In this document: positions 38,237 through 46,777 of the stretch, piece after piece | How the letters are laid out: each line of letters opens with the position of its first letter | How positions within the stretch are numbered: the first letter of the stretch is position 1 | Assembly (NCBI GenBank): GCA_016806145.1 | Contig: CP063166.1 | Span: 3,534,001-3,598,000, forward strand | Length of the DNA stretch: 64,000 nt | Origin: Variovorax paradoxus | GTDB taxonomy: Bacteria > Pseudomonadota > Gammaproteobacteria > Burkholderiales > Burkholderiaceae_C | Reading direction: 5' to 3' | Notes under the pieces: generated by a model | Told to the model about the DNA's origin: nothing | The model's input: only the letters and a program-made list of their open reading frames with translations | Databases searched by the model: none | Program-made: the position numbers and the translations under genes

Positions 38237-39517
38237 ATGCTCGACCTCCTCGTCACCAACGCCACCCTCCCCGACGGCCGCACCGGCATGTCGATCGCCG
38301 TGCAGGACGGCCGCATCGCCGAAGTCACGGCCGGCCTGGCCGCGCCGGCGCACGACACGCTCGATGCCGCCGGCCAGCTGGTCGCGCCGCATTTCGTCGA
38401 CCCGCATTTCCACATGGACGCCACGCTGAGCTACGGCCTGCCGCGCGTCAACCAGAGCGGCACGCTGCTCGAGGGCATCGCGCTGTGGGGCGAGCTCAAG
38501 CCGCTCCTGACGGCCGACGCGCTGATCGAGCGCGCGCTGGCCTATTGCGACTGGGCCGTGGCCAAGGGGCTGCTCGCGGTGCGCTCGCATGTCGACACCA
38601 GCGATGCCAGCCTGCTGGCGGTCGATGCGCTGCTCGAGGTCAAGCGCCGCGTGGCGCCGTACCTCGACCTGCAGCTGGTGGCCTTCCCGCAGGACGGCGC
38701 GCTGCGCATCCCGGGCGGGCTCGAGAACATCGAGCGCGCGCTCGACAAGGGCGTGGACGTGGTCGGCGGCATCCCGCACTTCGAGCGCACCATGGCCGAC
38801 GGCGCGACCAGCGTGAAGCGGCTGTGCGAGATCGCGGCCGAGCGCGGCAAGCTGGTCGACATGCACTGCGACGAATCCGACGACCCGCTCTCGCGCCACA
38901 TCGAGACCCTGGCCTTCGAGACGCAGCGCCTGGGCCTGCAGGGCCGGGTCACGGGCTCGCACTGCACCTCGATGCACTCGATGGACAACTACTACGTGAG
39001 CAAGCTGCTGCCGCTGATCGCCGAGGCCGGCGTGAGCGTGGTCTCGAACCCGCTGATCAACATCACGCTGCAGGGCCGCCACGACAGCTACCCCAAGCGC
39101 CGCGGCATGACGCGCGTGCCCGAGCTGCTGGCCGCCGGCGTCAACGTCGCCTTCGGCCACGACTGCGTGATGGACCCCTGGTACGGCATGGGCTCGGGCG
39201 ACATGCTCGAGGTGGCGCACATGGGCCTGCACGTGGCGCAGATGACCAGCCAGGCCGGCATCCACCAGTGCTTCGAGGCGGTGACCACCAACGCCGCGCG
39301 CGTGATGCACCTCGAGAACTACGGCCTCGAGGCCGGCCGCGATGCGAGCTTCGTGCTGCTGCAAGCGCGCGATCCGGTCGAGGCGATCCGGCTGCGCGCC
39401 ACGCGCCTGAAGGTGTTCCGCAAGGGCCGGTTGCTGGCCGAGACGCCGGCGGCGACGGCCTTGCTGCATCTGCCGGGACGCGGCGATGCGACGAGCTGGA
39501 GCCTGCCGAAGGCCTGA
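38237..39517 (+). CDS. Cytosine-deaminase-like amidohydrolase
   Basis: The 426-residue metal-dependent hydrolase resembles CodA. HFHMD (residues 57-61) gives the first metal histidines; VRSHVDTSDASL, DMHCDESDDPLS, SHCTSMHSMD and FGHDCVMDPWYGMGSGDML follow in the CodA order, with the metal Asp at 309. E. coli CodA has GHDD where this protein has GHDC. It should deaminate cytosine or a close pyrimidine/purine base to release ammonia. Cytosine would become uracil, the substrate of upp and the URC proteins upstream, so it fits the scavenging scheme. It is separated from the transporter operon by the cysC/sulfotransferase pair and one secreted-protein gene. Confidence 0.85.
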   Translation: MLDLLVTNATLPDGRTGMSIAVQDGRIAEVTAGLAAPAHDTLDAAGQLVAPHFVDPHFHMDATLSYGLPRVNQSGTLLEGIALWGELKPLLTADALIERALAYCDWAVAKGLLAVRSHVDTSDASLLAVDALLEVKRRVAPYLDLQLVAFPQDGALRIPGGLENIERALDKGVDVVGGIPHFERTMADGATSVKRLCEIAAERGKLVDMHCDESDDPLSRHIETLAFETQRLGLQGRVTGSHCTSMHSMDNYYVSKLLPLIAEAGVSVVSNPLINITLQGRHDSYPKRRGMTRVPELLAAGVNVAFGHDCVMDPWYGMGSGDMLEVAHMGLHVAQMTSQAGIHQCFEAVTTNAARVMHLENYGLEAGRDASFVLLQARDPVEAIRLRATRLKVFRKGRLLAETPAATALLHLPGRGDATSWSLPKA

Positions 39518-39547
39518 GCTTTCGCGCCAGCAACGCACACGCCGCCG

Positions 39548-40417
39548 ATGAAACGACTGCTGCCTTTCGGGTTCGCGCTGCTGCTGGCGGCGGTGGGCGC
39601 GGCGACGCTGCCGGCGGCCGCGCAACCCGAAGCGGCCGCCGCCGCGCCCGTGGCCGGGGTGCGCCGCATCGCCGACCTGCCCTACGGGCCCGATCCGCGG
39701 CAGCGCATGGACGTCTACCTGCCCGCGAACGCCCGCACGGCGCCCGTGCTCGTGATGGTCCACGGCGGTGCCTGGATGTTCGGCGACAAGGCGGCAGCCT
39801 CGGTCGTCGACCTCAAGATCGAGCACTGGGTGCGCGAGCAGGGCTTCGTGCTGGTGTCGGTCGGCTACCGCTTCGTGCCGCAGGTCGACGTGGCGCAGCA
39901 GGCGCAGGACGTGGCGCGCGCGCTCGCGGCCGTGCAGTCGCAGGCGCCGTCCTGGGGCGGCGATCCGTCCCGCGTGGTGCTCATGGGCCACTCGGCCGGC
40001 GCGCACCTGGTCGCGCTGCTGGCGGCCTCCGCGCCGCTGGCGCGGCAACAGGGCGCGCGGCCCTGGCTCGGCACGGTCGCGCTCGACAGCGCCGCGCTCG
40101 ACACGGCGGCGCTGATGGAGCGGCCCCACCTGCGCTTCTACGACCGCGTGTTCGGCGCCGACCCGGCCTTCTGGCGCCGCGTGTCGCCGACCGAGCAACT
40201 CGCGCCGGGCACCGCGCCGCTGCTGCTCGTGTGCTCGACGCAGCGACGCGATGGCTCCTGCGCGCAGGCCCGCGCGTTCGCCGATCGGGTGACCGCGCGC
40301 GGTGGCCACGCCGAACTGCTGCCGCAGGACCTGTCGCATGGAGCGATCGATGCGGAACTCGGCCTGCCGAGTGGCTACACCTCGGCGGTGGATGGCTTCA
40401 TCCGCTCGTTGCGCTAA
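39548..40417 (+). CDS. Secreted alpha/beta hydrolase, esterase/lipase type
   Basis: The 289-residue protein has a signal peptide (residues about 1-25) followed by an Ala/Pro spacer and an alpha/beta hydrolase domain of the hormone-sensitive-lipase kind. The oxyanion-hole motif MVHGGAWMFGDK lies near residue 74-85, the nucleophile elbow MGHSAGAH near 147-154, and the catalytic His probably in DLSHGAID. It should hydrolyse short-chain esters in the periplasm or outside the cell. It starts 31 bp after the amidohydrolase. Its stop shares bases with the converging sirtuin stop (3-bp overlap). Confidence 0.87.
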   Translation: MKRLLPFGFALLLAAVGAATLPAAAQPEAAAAAPVAGVRRIADLPYGPDPRQRMDVYLPANARTAPVLVMVHGGAWMFGDKAAASVVDLKIEHWVREQGFVLVSVGYRFVPQVDVAQQAQDVARALAAVQSQAPSWGGDPSRVVLMGHSAGAHLVALLAASAPLARQQGARPWLGTVALDSAALDTAALMERPHLRFYDRVFGADPAFWRRVSPTEQLAPGTAPLLLVCSTQRRDGSCAQARAFADRVTARGGHAELLPQDLSHGAIDAELGLPSGYTSAVDGFIRSLR

Positions 40418-41256
40418 GCCGTGCGCGATTCGGGCGCCAGCGCCTCGGCCAGGGCCGCGAGCGCCTCGCCCACCGGCCGCTCGACCTTGAGCGCCAGCAG
40501 CTCGTCGGCCCGCGTGCGCCCGAGGTTCACCGCCGCCACCGGCTTGCCGGCCGCAGCAGCCGCCTGCACGAAGCGGAAGCCCGAATAGACCATCAGCGAC
40601 GAGCCCGCCACCAGCACCGCATCGGCGGCCTCGAGCGCCGCAAAGGCCGCGGCGACGCGCTCCCGCGGCACGCTCTCGCCGAAGAACACCACGTCGGGCT
40701 TGAGCAGGCCGCCGCAATGCGCGCAGGCCGGCACGTCGAAGGCGGAGAAGTCATGGCCCTCGAGATCGGCGTCGCCGTCGGGTGCCGCGCGCGCCTCGAG
40801 CGCGGCCCAGCGCGGATTGCGCGCGCGCAGTTCGCGCTGCAGTTCCGCGCGCGGCATGCGGCGCTCGCAGCCCATGCAGCGCACGGTGTCGATGCGCCCG
40901 TGCAGGTCGATGGTGGCGCGGCTGCCGGCGGCCTCGTGCAGGCCGTCGACGTTCTGGGTCAGCAGCAGGCCGACGCGGCCGGCCACCTCGAGCCGCGACA
41001 GCGCGTGGTGCGCGGCGCCCGGCCGGGCCAGCGCCATGGTCGGCCAGCCGATCAGGCTGCGCGCCCAGTAGCGGCGACGTGTCGCCTCCTCGCCCATGAA
41101 GGCTTGGTAGGTCACGGGCGACGGCCGCTTCCATTCGCCGCGTGCATCGCGGTAGTCGGGGATGCCCGATTCGGTGCTGCAGCCCGCGCCGGTCAGCACG
41201 AACAGTTGGCGGTGGCGCGTGGCGAAGTCGGTGAGCGCGGCGGCGGTGGCGTCCAT
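40414..41256 (-). CDS. Sir2-family NAD-dependent protein deacylase
   Basis: The 280-residue sirtuin removes acyl groups from lysine using NAD+. The NAD-binding motif LTGAGCSTESGIPDYR (about residues 20-35), TQNVDGLHE, the catalytic His in IDLHGRIDTVRC and the zinc cysteines CMGC and CAHC are all present, followed by PDVVFFGE and AGSSLMVYSGFRFVQ. It is of the Proteobacterial long class (with a longer insert than CobB). The start is the ATG at 41256; a second in-frame ATG upstream at 41283 would add nine residues. It faces the esterase tail to tail and stands alone. Confidence 0.92.
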   Translation of the reverse strand: MDATAAALTDFATRHRQLFVLTGAGCSTESGIPDYRDARGEWKRPSPVTYQAFMGEEATRRRYWARSLIGWPTMALARPGAAHHALSRLEVAGRVGLLLTQNVDGLHEAAGSRATIDLHGRIDTVRCMGCERRMPRAELQRELRARNPRWAALEARAAPDGDADLEGHDFSAFDVPACAHCGGLLKPDVVFFGESVPRERVAAAFAALEAADAVLVAGSSLMVYSGFRFVQAAAAAGKPVAAVNLGRTRADELLALKVERPVGEALAALAEALAPESRTA

Positions 41257-41339
41257 GCGGGGAGCATACGTGGGCCGGGCCATGGCCGTGCGCACGGGGG
41301 AAATCGCGGACAGCGACGCGCCGCCGGCCTCCAGGCGCC

Positions 41340-43028
41340 TCAAGCGGCCGCGATGCGCCCGTCGCGAAAGTGCACGACGCGGTCGGCCACGCCGAAGTAG
41401 CGGTCGTCGTGCGAGATGACCACCAGCGTGTGGCCCCTCGCGCGCAGCTCCGGCAGCAGCTCGGTATAGAACTGGTGGCGAAAGCTCGGGTCCTGGTCGG
41501 CCGCCCATTCGTCGAACACCATCACGGGCCGCGCCTCGACCCAGGCATGCACCAGCGCGAGCCGCTTGCGCTGGCCAGTCGAGAGGTCGATGGTGCTGAA
41601 GATGCCGTCGTCGACCGCCACCTTGCCATCGAGCGCGAGCCGCGCCAGGCCGGCGCGCGCGATCTCGTCGCGCTGTGCGGACGCGAGGCCGGGCTCGTCG
41701 GGCAGCGCCTCGAACAGGTGGAAATCCGAGAGCACCGGCGAGAACAGCTGGCGGTAGGTGTCGCGGCTGGCGTCGGTCACCGCCTCGCCATCGACCGTCA
41801 GCGTGCCGGACTGCGGCAGGTAGAGGCCGGTCAGCAGCTTGAGGAAGGTGGTCTTGCCCGAGCCGTTGTCGCCCGCGATGAAGAGGATCTCGCCGCGCGC
41901 GATGCGCAGGTCAATCGGGCCGAAGACGAACGGCGCGGCGACCTGCGCGGCTTGAGCGCCCTCCTCGGCTTCCGCGGGCGCGAAGGCGTAACGGATGCCG
42001 CTGAGCGCGATGGCCTCGGCGAAGGCCGGGCGCGCGCCCGTGCCGACGAGCGCATCGGCCAGCCCGGGTTCCGGGCTCTCGAAGCGTTCGGTCAGTTCGG
42101 CGACCCGGCCCAGCGCCACGCGTGCCCGCGCGAAGAACGGCAGGAAGCCCAGCACCTGGTCCATCGGCCCCTTGAGGTAGAGCAGCGCCAGCACGAAGCC
42201 GCTGAGCGCCTCGGCCGACAGGTTCCAGAACCGGGCAGCGCTGAAGACCACCGCGATGAACAGGAAGTACAGCGCCGAGCCGGCCTCGTGCGCGAACGAG
42301 AAGGCATCGCCGGCCTTCACGCTGGCCTGGCGGATGTCGTCGACGCTGCGCAGGATCTCGCCCTGGTAGACCTGCGCGCGACGGCCGCGGCTCAGGCGCA
42401 GTTCCTTGGCCGCGTCGCCGAGCCGCCGCCAGGCTTTGTGCAACGCATCCTCGCCCTCGCGCGCCGCGTCGAAGCCCGCGATGGCGCGCTCGAGCGCCAG
42501 CCGGTGGATCGCGATGCCACCCGCCATCACCACGGCCAGCAGCGCCGCGAGCTGCCACGAGAGCCAGACCAGCCACCCCAGGCAGCCGAGCACGATGGTC
42601 GCGGCGACCACCGTCATCGGCAGGCTCAAGCACAGGCCGCTCACCATGCCGATGTCGTGCGTGAGCACGGGTGTCAGGCGGTGGGTGCGGAAGCGCTCGA
42701 GCTCGTCGATGGGCGCGTCGAGGATCCGCTGCGCGAGCCGCGTCCGCAGGCTGCGCAGGATGTCCTGCCCGATGCGGTTGGTGAGCGCGTCGGAGAGCAC
42801 GCGCCCGACCAGCGTGAGCAGCGCGAGGCCGACGAAGGCCAGCGCCAGGCCCGAAGCCAGTCCGCCTTCGGCGTGCAGCATGCGGTTGATGAGCGCGAGC
42901 AGCGCGACCGTGGCGGCGCTGCCGCCGACGCCGGCCAGTGTCGCCACGCCGAGGCCGAGCGCATGGCGGCGCAGCAGGCTGTTCGGGCCCACGAAGAGAT
43001 CGGTGGTGGAGGCTTGGGCTTGGGGCAT
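41340..43028 (-). CDS. Cyclic peptide/siderophore-type export ABC transporter (SyrD/PvdE family)
   Basis: The 562-residue protein is an exporter with a six-helix membrane domain (about residues 28-320) and an ATP-binding domain (about 350-562). Walker A GDNGSGKTT, signature LSTGQRKRLALVHAW and Walker B MVFDEWAADQDP (Trp replaces the more usual Pro) are those of the cyclic-peptide-export subfamily such as SyrD and PvdE. No NRPS or siderophore genes are nearby, so substrate is unknown. The ATG at 43028 is preferred over a longer frame because the extra N-terminus is Arg/Ser rich and unlike the family. The GNAT gene lies 97 bp upstream on the same strand. Confidence 0.88.
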   Translation of the reverse strand: MPQAQASTTDLFVGPNSLLRRHALGLGVATLAGVGGSAATVALLALINRMLHAEGGLASGLALAFVGLALLTLVGRVLSDALTNRIGQDILRSLRTRLAQRILDAPIDELERFRTHRLTPVLTHDIGMVSGLCLSLPMTVVAATIVLGCLGWLVWLSWQLAALLAVVMAGGIAIHRLALERAIAGFDAAREGEDALHKAWRRLGDAAKELRLSRGRRAQVYQGEILRSVDDIRQASVKAGDAFSFAHEAGSALYFLFIAVVFSAARFWNLSAEALSGFVLALLYLKGPMDQVLGFLPFFARARVALGRVAELTERFESPEPGLADALVGTGARPAFAEAIALSGIRYAFAPAEAEEGAQAAQVAAPFVFGPIDLRIARGEILFIAGDNGSGKTTFLKLLTGLYLPQSGTLTVDGEAVTDASRDTYRQLFSPVLSDFHLFEALPDEPGLASAQRDEIARAGLARLALDGKVAVDDGIFSTIDLSTGQRKRLALVHAWVEARPVMVFDEWAADQDPSFRHQFYTELLPELRARGHTLVVISHDDRYFGVADRVVHFRDGRIAAA

Positions 43029-43125
43029 TCGGGCTGGTTCGGCGAAACGAAGGCCGCATGGCGCGGTCCGGCAGCGAGAAGGCCGCGGATCGTAGCAGCC
43101 GGGCGAGCCCGCCCCGCTCCGAAGC

Positions 43126-43659
43126 TCAGCCTTGCAGGTGGCCGGGCTGCAGCAGGTCGCACCACATGTGCACCTTGCCCAGCAGTTGGCCGTCGAGCGC
43201 GATCGCCAGCGGCTCGACGCCGAAGGGCTGGAAACCGCAGCGTTCGTAGAGCCGCTGCGCGGCATCGTTGCCCTCGGTCACGGTGAGCTGCACCAGGCGC
43301 AGACCCGGCCGCTGGCGGGCGTGCTCCAGCAGCGCCAGCACCAGCCGGCGGCCGAAGCCCGCCTGCCGGGCCGATTCGGCCACCGACATGCCGAACAGCG
43401 TGGCCTTGTGCCGCGCGCGCTCGCGCCGCTCGAAGCTCAGTCCGGCCGCGCCGACCAGCCCGCCGGCATCGAAGGCGCCGTAGACCACGTCGGCCGTGTC
43501 CTCGCCTGGCGCCAGCCGCTCCTCCCAGAAGCGCAGCGGCAAGGCGCCGCGCTCGGCCACAGTCGAGGTGAAGGCGCTCGGATGCCGCTCGTAGGCATCG
43601 AGCATGCGCGCGCGATAGGCCACGGCGTCGGCCGGCACCAGCCGCCGCACGACATTCAC
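43126..43659 (-). CDS. GNAT-family N-acetyltransferase
   Basis: The 177-residue protein has a GNAT acetyl-CoA-binding segment (VAESARQAGFGRRLVLALLEHA is the Q/RxxGxG/A region around residue 100-121, in halves) and the terminal GNDAAQRLYERCGF motif. Substrate is not identifiable. The start is a GTG at 43659 preceded by AGAGGA at six bases; a second GTG at 43686 would add nine residues and cannot be excluded. It sits between exonuclease I and the ABC exporter on the same strand and is likely single or weakly linked. Confidence 0.88.
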   Translation of the reverse strand: MNVVRRLVPADAVAYRARMLDAYERHPSAFTSTVAERGALPLRFWEERLAPGEDTADVVYGAFDAGGLVGAAGLSFERRERARHKATLFGMSVAESARQAGFGRRLVLALLEHARQRPGLRLVQLTVTEGNDAAQRLYERCGFQPFGVEPLAIALDGQLLGKVHMWCDLLQPGHLQG

Positions 43660-43730
43660 TTCGGTCCTCTGTTCAGAATCGGACACGAAAAGCTCGCCTT
43701 TCCATCGCCGGCCTGGCGCCTGCGTGGGGC

Positions 43731-45173
43731 TCAGCGCGACGGCGCGATCGCGTCGGCATAGTCGTAGAGCGCGCCCAGCAGTTCCTCGCCCTGCTCGTCC
43801 ACCGTCTCCGACAGCGCATCGATCTCGGCGAACAGGCCCTCGACCGTGCGGGCGCCGCCCTCGCCGTCGAACAGCTTCGCCACGCGGTGTTCTTCCCAGC
43901 GCTGCGCCTCTTCCTCGCTCAGCGTCTCGGGCCAGTTGCGCGCGCGGTAGCGGAACACGATCTCCTCGAGCCGCCCGTCGTCGAAGCCGGTGCGGTCCTT
44001 CGCGAGCTCGGCCGGCGAGAGCGCGCGCAGCTGGTTGAGCCGGCGCCGGTCGCCGTTGCCGACGAAGCCGCCGTAGAGGTCCTCGTCGACGTCGGGCGCG
44101 TCCTCCTTCGGCCGCTCGTAGACCTTGGCCCAGATTGCGCTCATGTCGGGCAGGTCGCGCGCGATCGCGGCATGGCGCAGGGCCGTGTCGAGATCGATGC
44201 CCCAGCGCTCGGCCATGGGCGCGGCCAGCGTGCGCAGGTTGCCCACCACCATCGGCGACTTGTTGAGGTGCACGCCCTTGATCGGCAGCCGCACCACGCC
44301 CTCGGGCAGCTCGGCGGCGCGCGTGAACATGCGCAGGCGCACGGTGTCGGCATCGAGGTCGCGCAGCTCGCTCGGATCGTGCGCGAGGTCCCAGGCCAGC
44401 AGCTCGTTCTTGTTGGTGGGATGGCTGGCCAGCGGCCACATCACGGCCAGGCAGCCGCGCTCGGCCGGGAACATGCCCGAGACGTGCAGGAAGGGCTTCG
44501 CGGTCTCGCGCACCGCCGGCAGGCCGAGCTCGCTGGCCACGCGGTCCTTGCGGTGCAGCGCGAAGGCGAAGTCGAACAGCTTGGGCTGCGCGTTGCGGAT
44601 CAGCCGTGCCAGCGCGATGGTGGCGCGCACGTCCGACAGCGCATCGTGCGCCGACTCGTGCAGCAGGCCGTTGGCCTTGGCGAGGTCCTCGAGCTTGAAG
44701 CTCTGGCTGCCGTCCTCCTTCTTCGGCCACTGGATGCCGTCGGGCCGCAGCGCATAGGTCAGGCGCACCACGTCGAGCAGGTCCCAGCGGCCGCACTCGT
44801 TCTGCCACTCGCGCGCATAGGGATCGATGAGGTTGCGCCAGAACAGGAAGCGCGTGACCTCGTCGTCGAAGCGGATGGTGTTGTAGCCCACGCCGATGGT
44901 GCCGGGCTGCGAGAAGGCGCGCTCGATCTGCGCCGCGAACTCGTGCTCGGGCAGGCCGCGTTCGAGGCACAGCTGCGGCGTGATGCCGGTGATCAGCGTG
45001 GCCTCGGGACTCGGCAGGTAGTCGGGCGCGGGCTTGCAATAGATCATCAGCGGCTCGCCGATCTCGTTGAGCGCCGCGTCGGTGCGGATGGCGGCGAACT
45101 GCGAGGGCCGGTCGCGGCGCGGCACGGCGCCGAAGGTTTCGTAGTCGTGCCAGAGGAAGGTTTGAGCGGTCAT
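43731..45173 (-). CDS. sbcB: Exodeoxyribonuclease I
   Basis: This 480-residue enzyme degrades single-stranded DNA from the 3' end and helps recombination and mismatch repair. The length is normal for SbcB. The N-terminal DEDDh exonuclease has HDYETFG (metal Asp and Glu), GYNTIRFDDEV, and HDALSDVRATIALARLI. A second region with HLNKSPMVVGNLRTL and DLYGGFVGNGDRRRLNQL corresponds to the SH3-like and C-terminal helical domains. The start is ATG 45173. It ends 71 bp from the GNAT start and is probably its own unit. Confidence 0.95.
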   Translation of the reverse strand: MTAQTFLWHDYETFGAVPRRDRPSQFAAIRTDAALNEIGEPLMIYCKPAPDYLPSPEATLITGITPQLCLERGLPEHEFAAQIERAFSQPGTIGVGYNTIRFDDEVTRFLFWRNLIDPYAREWQNECGRWDLLDVVRLTYALRPDGIQWPKKEDGSQSFKLEDLAKANGLLHESAHDALSDVRATIALARLIRNAQPKLFDFAFALHRKDRVASELGLPAVRETAKPFLHVSGMFPAERGCLAVMWPLASHPTNKNELLAWDLAHDPSELRDLDADTVRLRMFTRAAELPEGVVRLPIKGVHLNKSPMVVGNLRTLAAPMAERWGIDLDTALRHAAIARDLPDMSAIWAKVYERPKEDAPDVDEDLYGGFVGNGDRRRLNQLRALSPAELAKDRTGFDDGRLEEIVFRYRARNWPETLSEEEAQRWEEHRVAKLFDGEGGARTVEGLFAEIDALSETVDEQGEELLGALYDYADAIAPSR

Positions 45174-45219
45174 GTCGTTGGGGAAAAGCGAAAGCGGATA
45201 CCGGGTGCGGCGCCCGGCC

Positions 45220-46665
45220 TCAGAGCAGCGGCGACGACAGCCGCGCGACCGAGTCGCCGAGCCGTTGCCAGAAGGGCTGGGGCCGGTGCGCGCGCACGGC
45301 GGCCGAGCTGTGCAGGTCGGTCTCGAACTGCGCCGCCAGCGGTCGCGCCAATGCCGGACCATAAACCACCGCGCAGACCTCGAAGTTGAGGCGGAAGCTG
45401 CGGTTGTCGAAATTCGCGGTGCCGATCATCGCGCAGTCCTCGTCGACCACCAGCGTCTTCGAGTGCAGCATGCGCGCCTTGTACTCCCACACCTTCACGC
45501 CGGCGGCGATCAGTTCGTCGAAGTAGGAGCGCGCGGCGGCGCTCACGATGGCCGAATCGCTGCGCCGCGGCACCAGCAGCCGCACGTCGACACCGCGCAG
45601 CGCGGCGCTCGTGAGGGCCATCAGCGCGGGCTCGCCGGGCACGAAGTACGGCGTGGTGAGCCAAGCGCGGTGGTTGGCGTTGTGGATCGCCTCGACGTGC
45701 ATGCGGTGGATGGCCTCGAGCGTGTTGTCGGGTCCGCTGGTGACGATCTGCACCGGGATCTCGCCGGCTTCCACCTTGGGCAGCATGGCATCGAGGCCGT
45801 CGCCGAAGCTGTGCAGGTCCTCGCCAGTGGCATAGGTCCAGTCCTCCATGAAGGTGGTCTGCAGCCAGCGCACGGCACTGCCTTCCACGCGCAGGTGCAC
45901 GTCGTGGTAGGCGTCGGGCCGCGTGCGCTTGTCTTCCTCGTCCGTGATGTTGACGCCGCCGGTGAAGCCCACGCGGCCGTCGCACACCACGATCTTGCGG
46001 TGGGTGCGGTAGTTGGTCACCGGACGCAGGCGGCGGCCGATCCTGGTGTCGTGGAACAGCGCCACCTGCACACCCGCGGCCAGCATCGGCGCCATGAACT
46101 TGCGGCCGATGCGCTGGGAGCCTAGCGCATCGATCAGCAGCCGCACCTTCACGCCCTCGCCCGCGCGTGCCACCAGCAGGTCGCGCAGCGCGGTGCCGAT
46201 GGTGTCGGGCTCGAAGATGTAGTACTCGAGATGCACATGGTCGCGCGCCGCGCGCACCGCCTCGAAGATCGCGTCGAAGGTGCGCGCCCCGCCCGAGAGC
46301 AGCTCGACGCCGGTGGCGCTCGATACCGGGATGCCGCAGGTCGCGGTGCCCAGCCGCGCCATCTGCTGCAGCGCCGGCGGCGCATGCTCGGCCGCGTCGC
46401 GCAGCCGCGCCAGGTCGGCCTGCGCGTTGGCGTTCGCGCGGGTGCGCAGGCGCTTGAGCCGCTGCTTGCGCAGGCGCTGCGGCCCGAGGAAGTAGTAGAT
46501 GACGAATCCCGCGAACGGCAGCAGCGCCAGCGAGAGGATCCAGCTCATCGTCGACACCGGCGCGCGCTTCTGCATCACGATCCAGACCGACAGCACGGCG
46601 ATGTAGCCGCTCCATGCCAGGGAGAGGCCGGTTTTCCATTCGGGACTGAGTTCGGGGAGGATCAA
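45220..46665 (-). CDS. cls: Cardiolipin synthase
   Basis: The enzyme makes cardiolipin from two phosphatidylglycerols at the inner membrane. The protein has two N-terminal transmembrane helices (about 10-28 and 40-58), then two PLD-type HKD motifs: NYRTHRKIVVCDGRVGFTGG and ARMLHSKTLVVDEDCAMIGTAN. It ends LSSPLL, like ClsA. A longer frame from GTG 46752 would read through the clpA terminator at 46684-46723, so it cannot be the true start. The best start downstream of the terminator is TTG at 46665, giving 481 residues, near the normal 478-486. GAGGGG lies about 13 bases before it. Another start inside the first helix is possible. Confidence 0.85.
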   Translation of the reverse strand: MILPELSPEWKTGLSLAWSGYIAVLSVWIVMQKRAPVSTMSWILSLALLPFAGFVIYYFLGPQRLRKQRLKRLRTRANANAQADLARLRDAAEHAPPALQQMARLGTATCGIPVSSATGVELLSGGARTFDAIFEAVRAARDHVHLEYYIFEPDTIGTALRDLLVARAGEGVKVRLLIDALGSQRIGRKFMAPMLAAGVQVALFHDTRIGRRLRPVTNYRTHRKIVVCDGRVGFTGGVNITDEEDKRTRPDAYHDVHLRVEGSAVRWLQTTFMEDWTYATGEDLHSFGDGLDAMLPKVEAGEIPVQIVTSGPDNTLEAIHRMHVEAIHNANHRAWLTTPYFVPGEPALMALTSAALRGVDVRLLVPRRSDSAIVSAAARSYFDELIAAGVKVWEYKARMLHSKTLVVDEDCAMIGTANFDNRSFRLNFEVCAVVYGPALARPLAAQFETDLHSSAAVRAHRPQPFWQRLGDSVARLSSPLL

Positions 46666-46683
46666 GGCGAGGGGCGGACCCCT

Positions 46684-46723
46684 CAAAAAGAAAAAGGCCG
46701 GCAGCGCGATGCTACCGGCCTTT
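46684..46723 (-). terminator. Rho-independent terminator after clpA
   Basis: On the minus strand AAAGGCCGG (46723-46715) and CCGGCCTTT (46701-46693) form a 9-bp perfect stem, with AGC/GCT pairs inside the loop, followed by a T-rich run TTTTTCTTTTT down to 46685. It begins 55 bp after the clpA stop codon and ends 20 bp before the cls start, so it should end the clpSA transcript. Confidence 0.85.
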
Positions 46724-46777
46724 GGGGGCGCTTCCGCGGCCTCGTCGGCCACGGAATGCCCAGTTCCTTCGCTTGTC

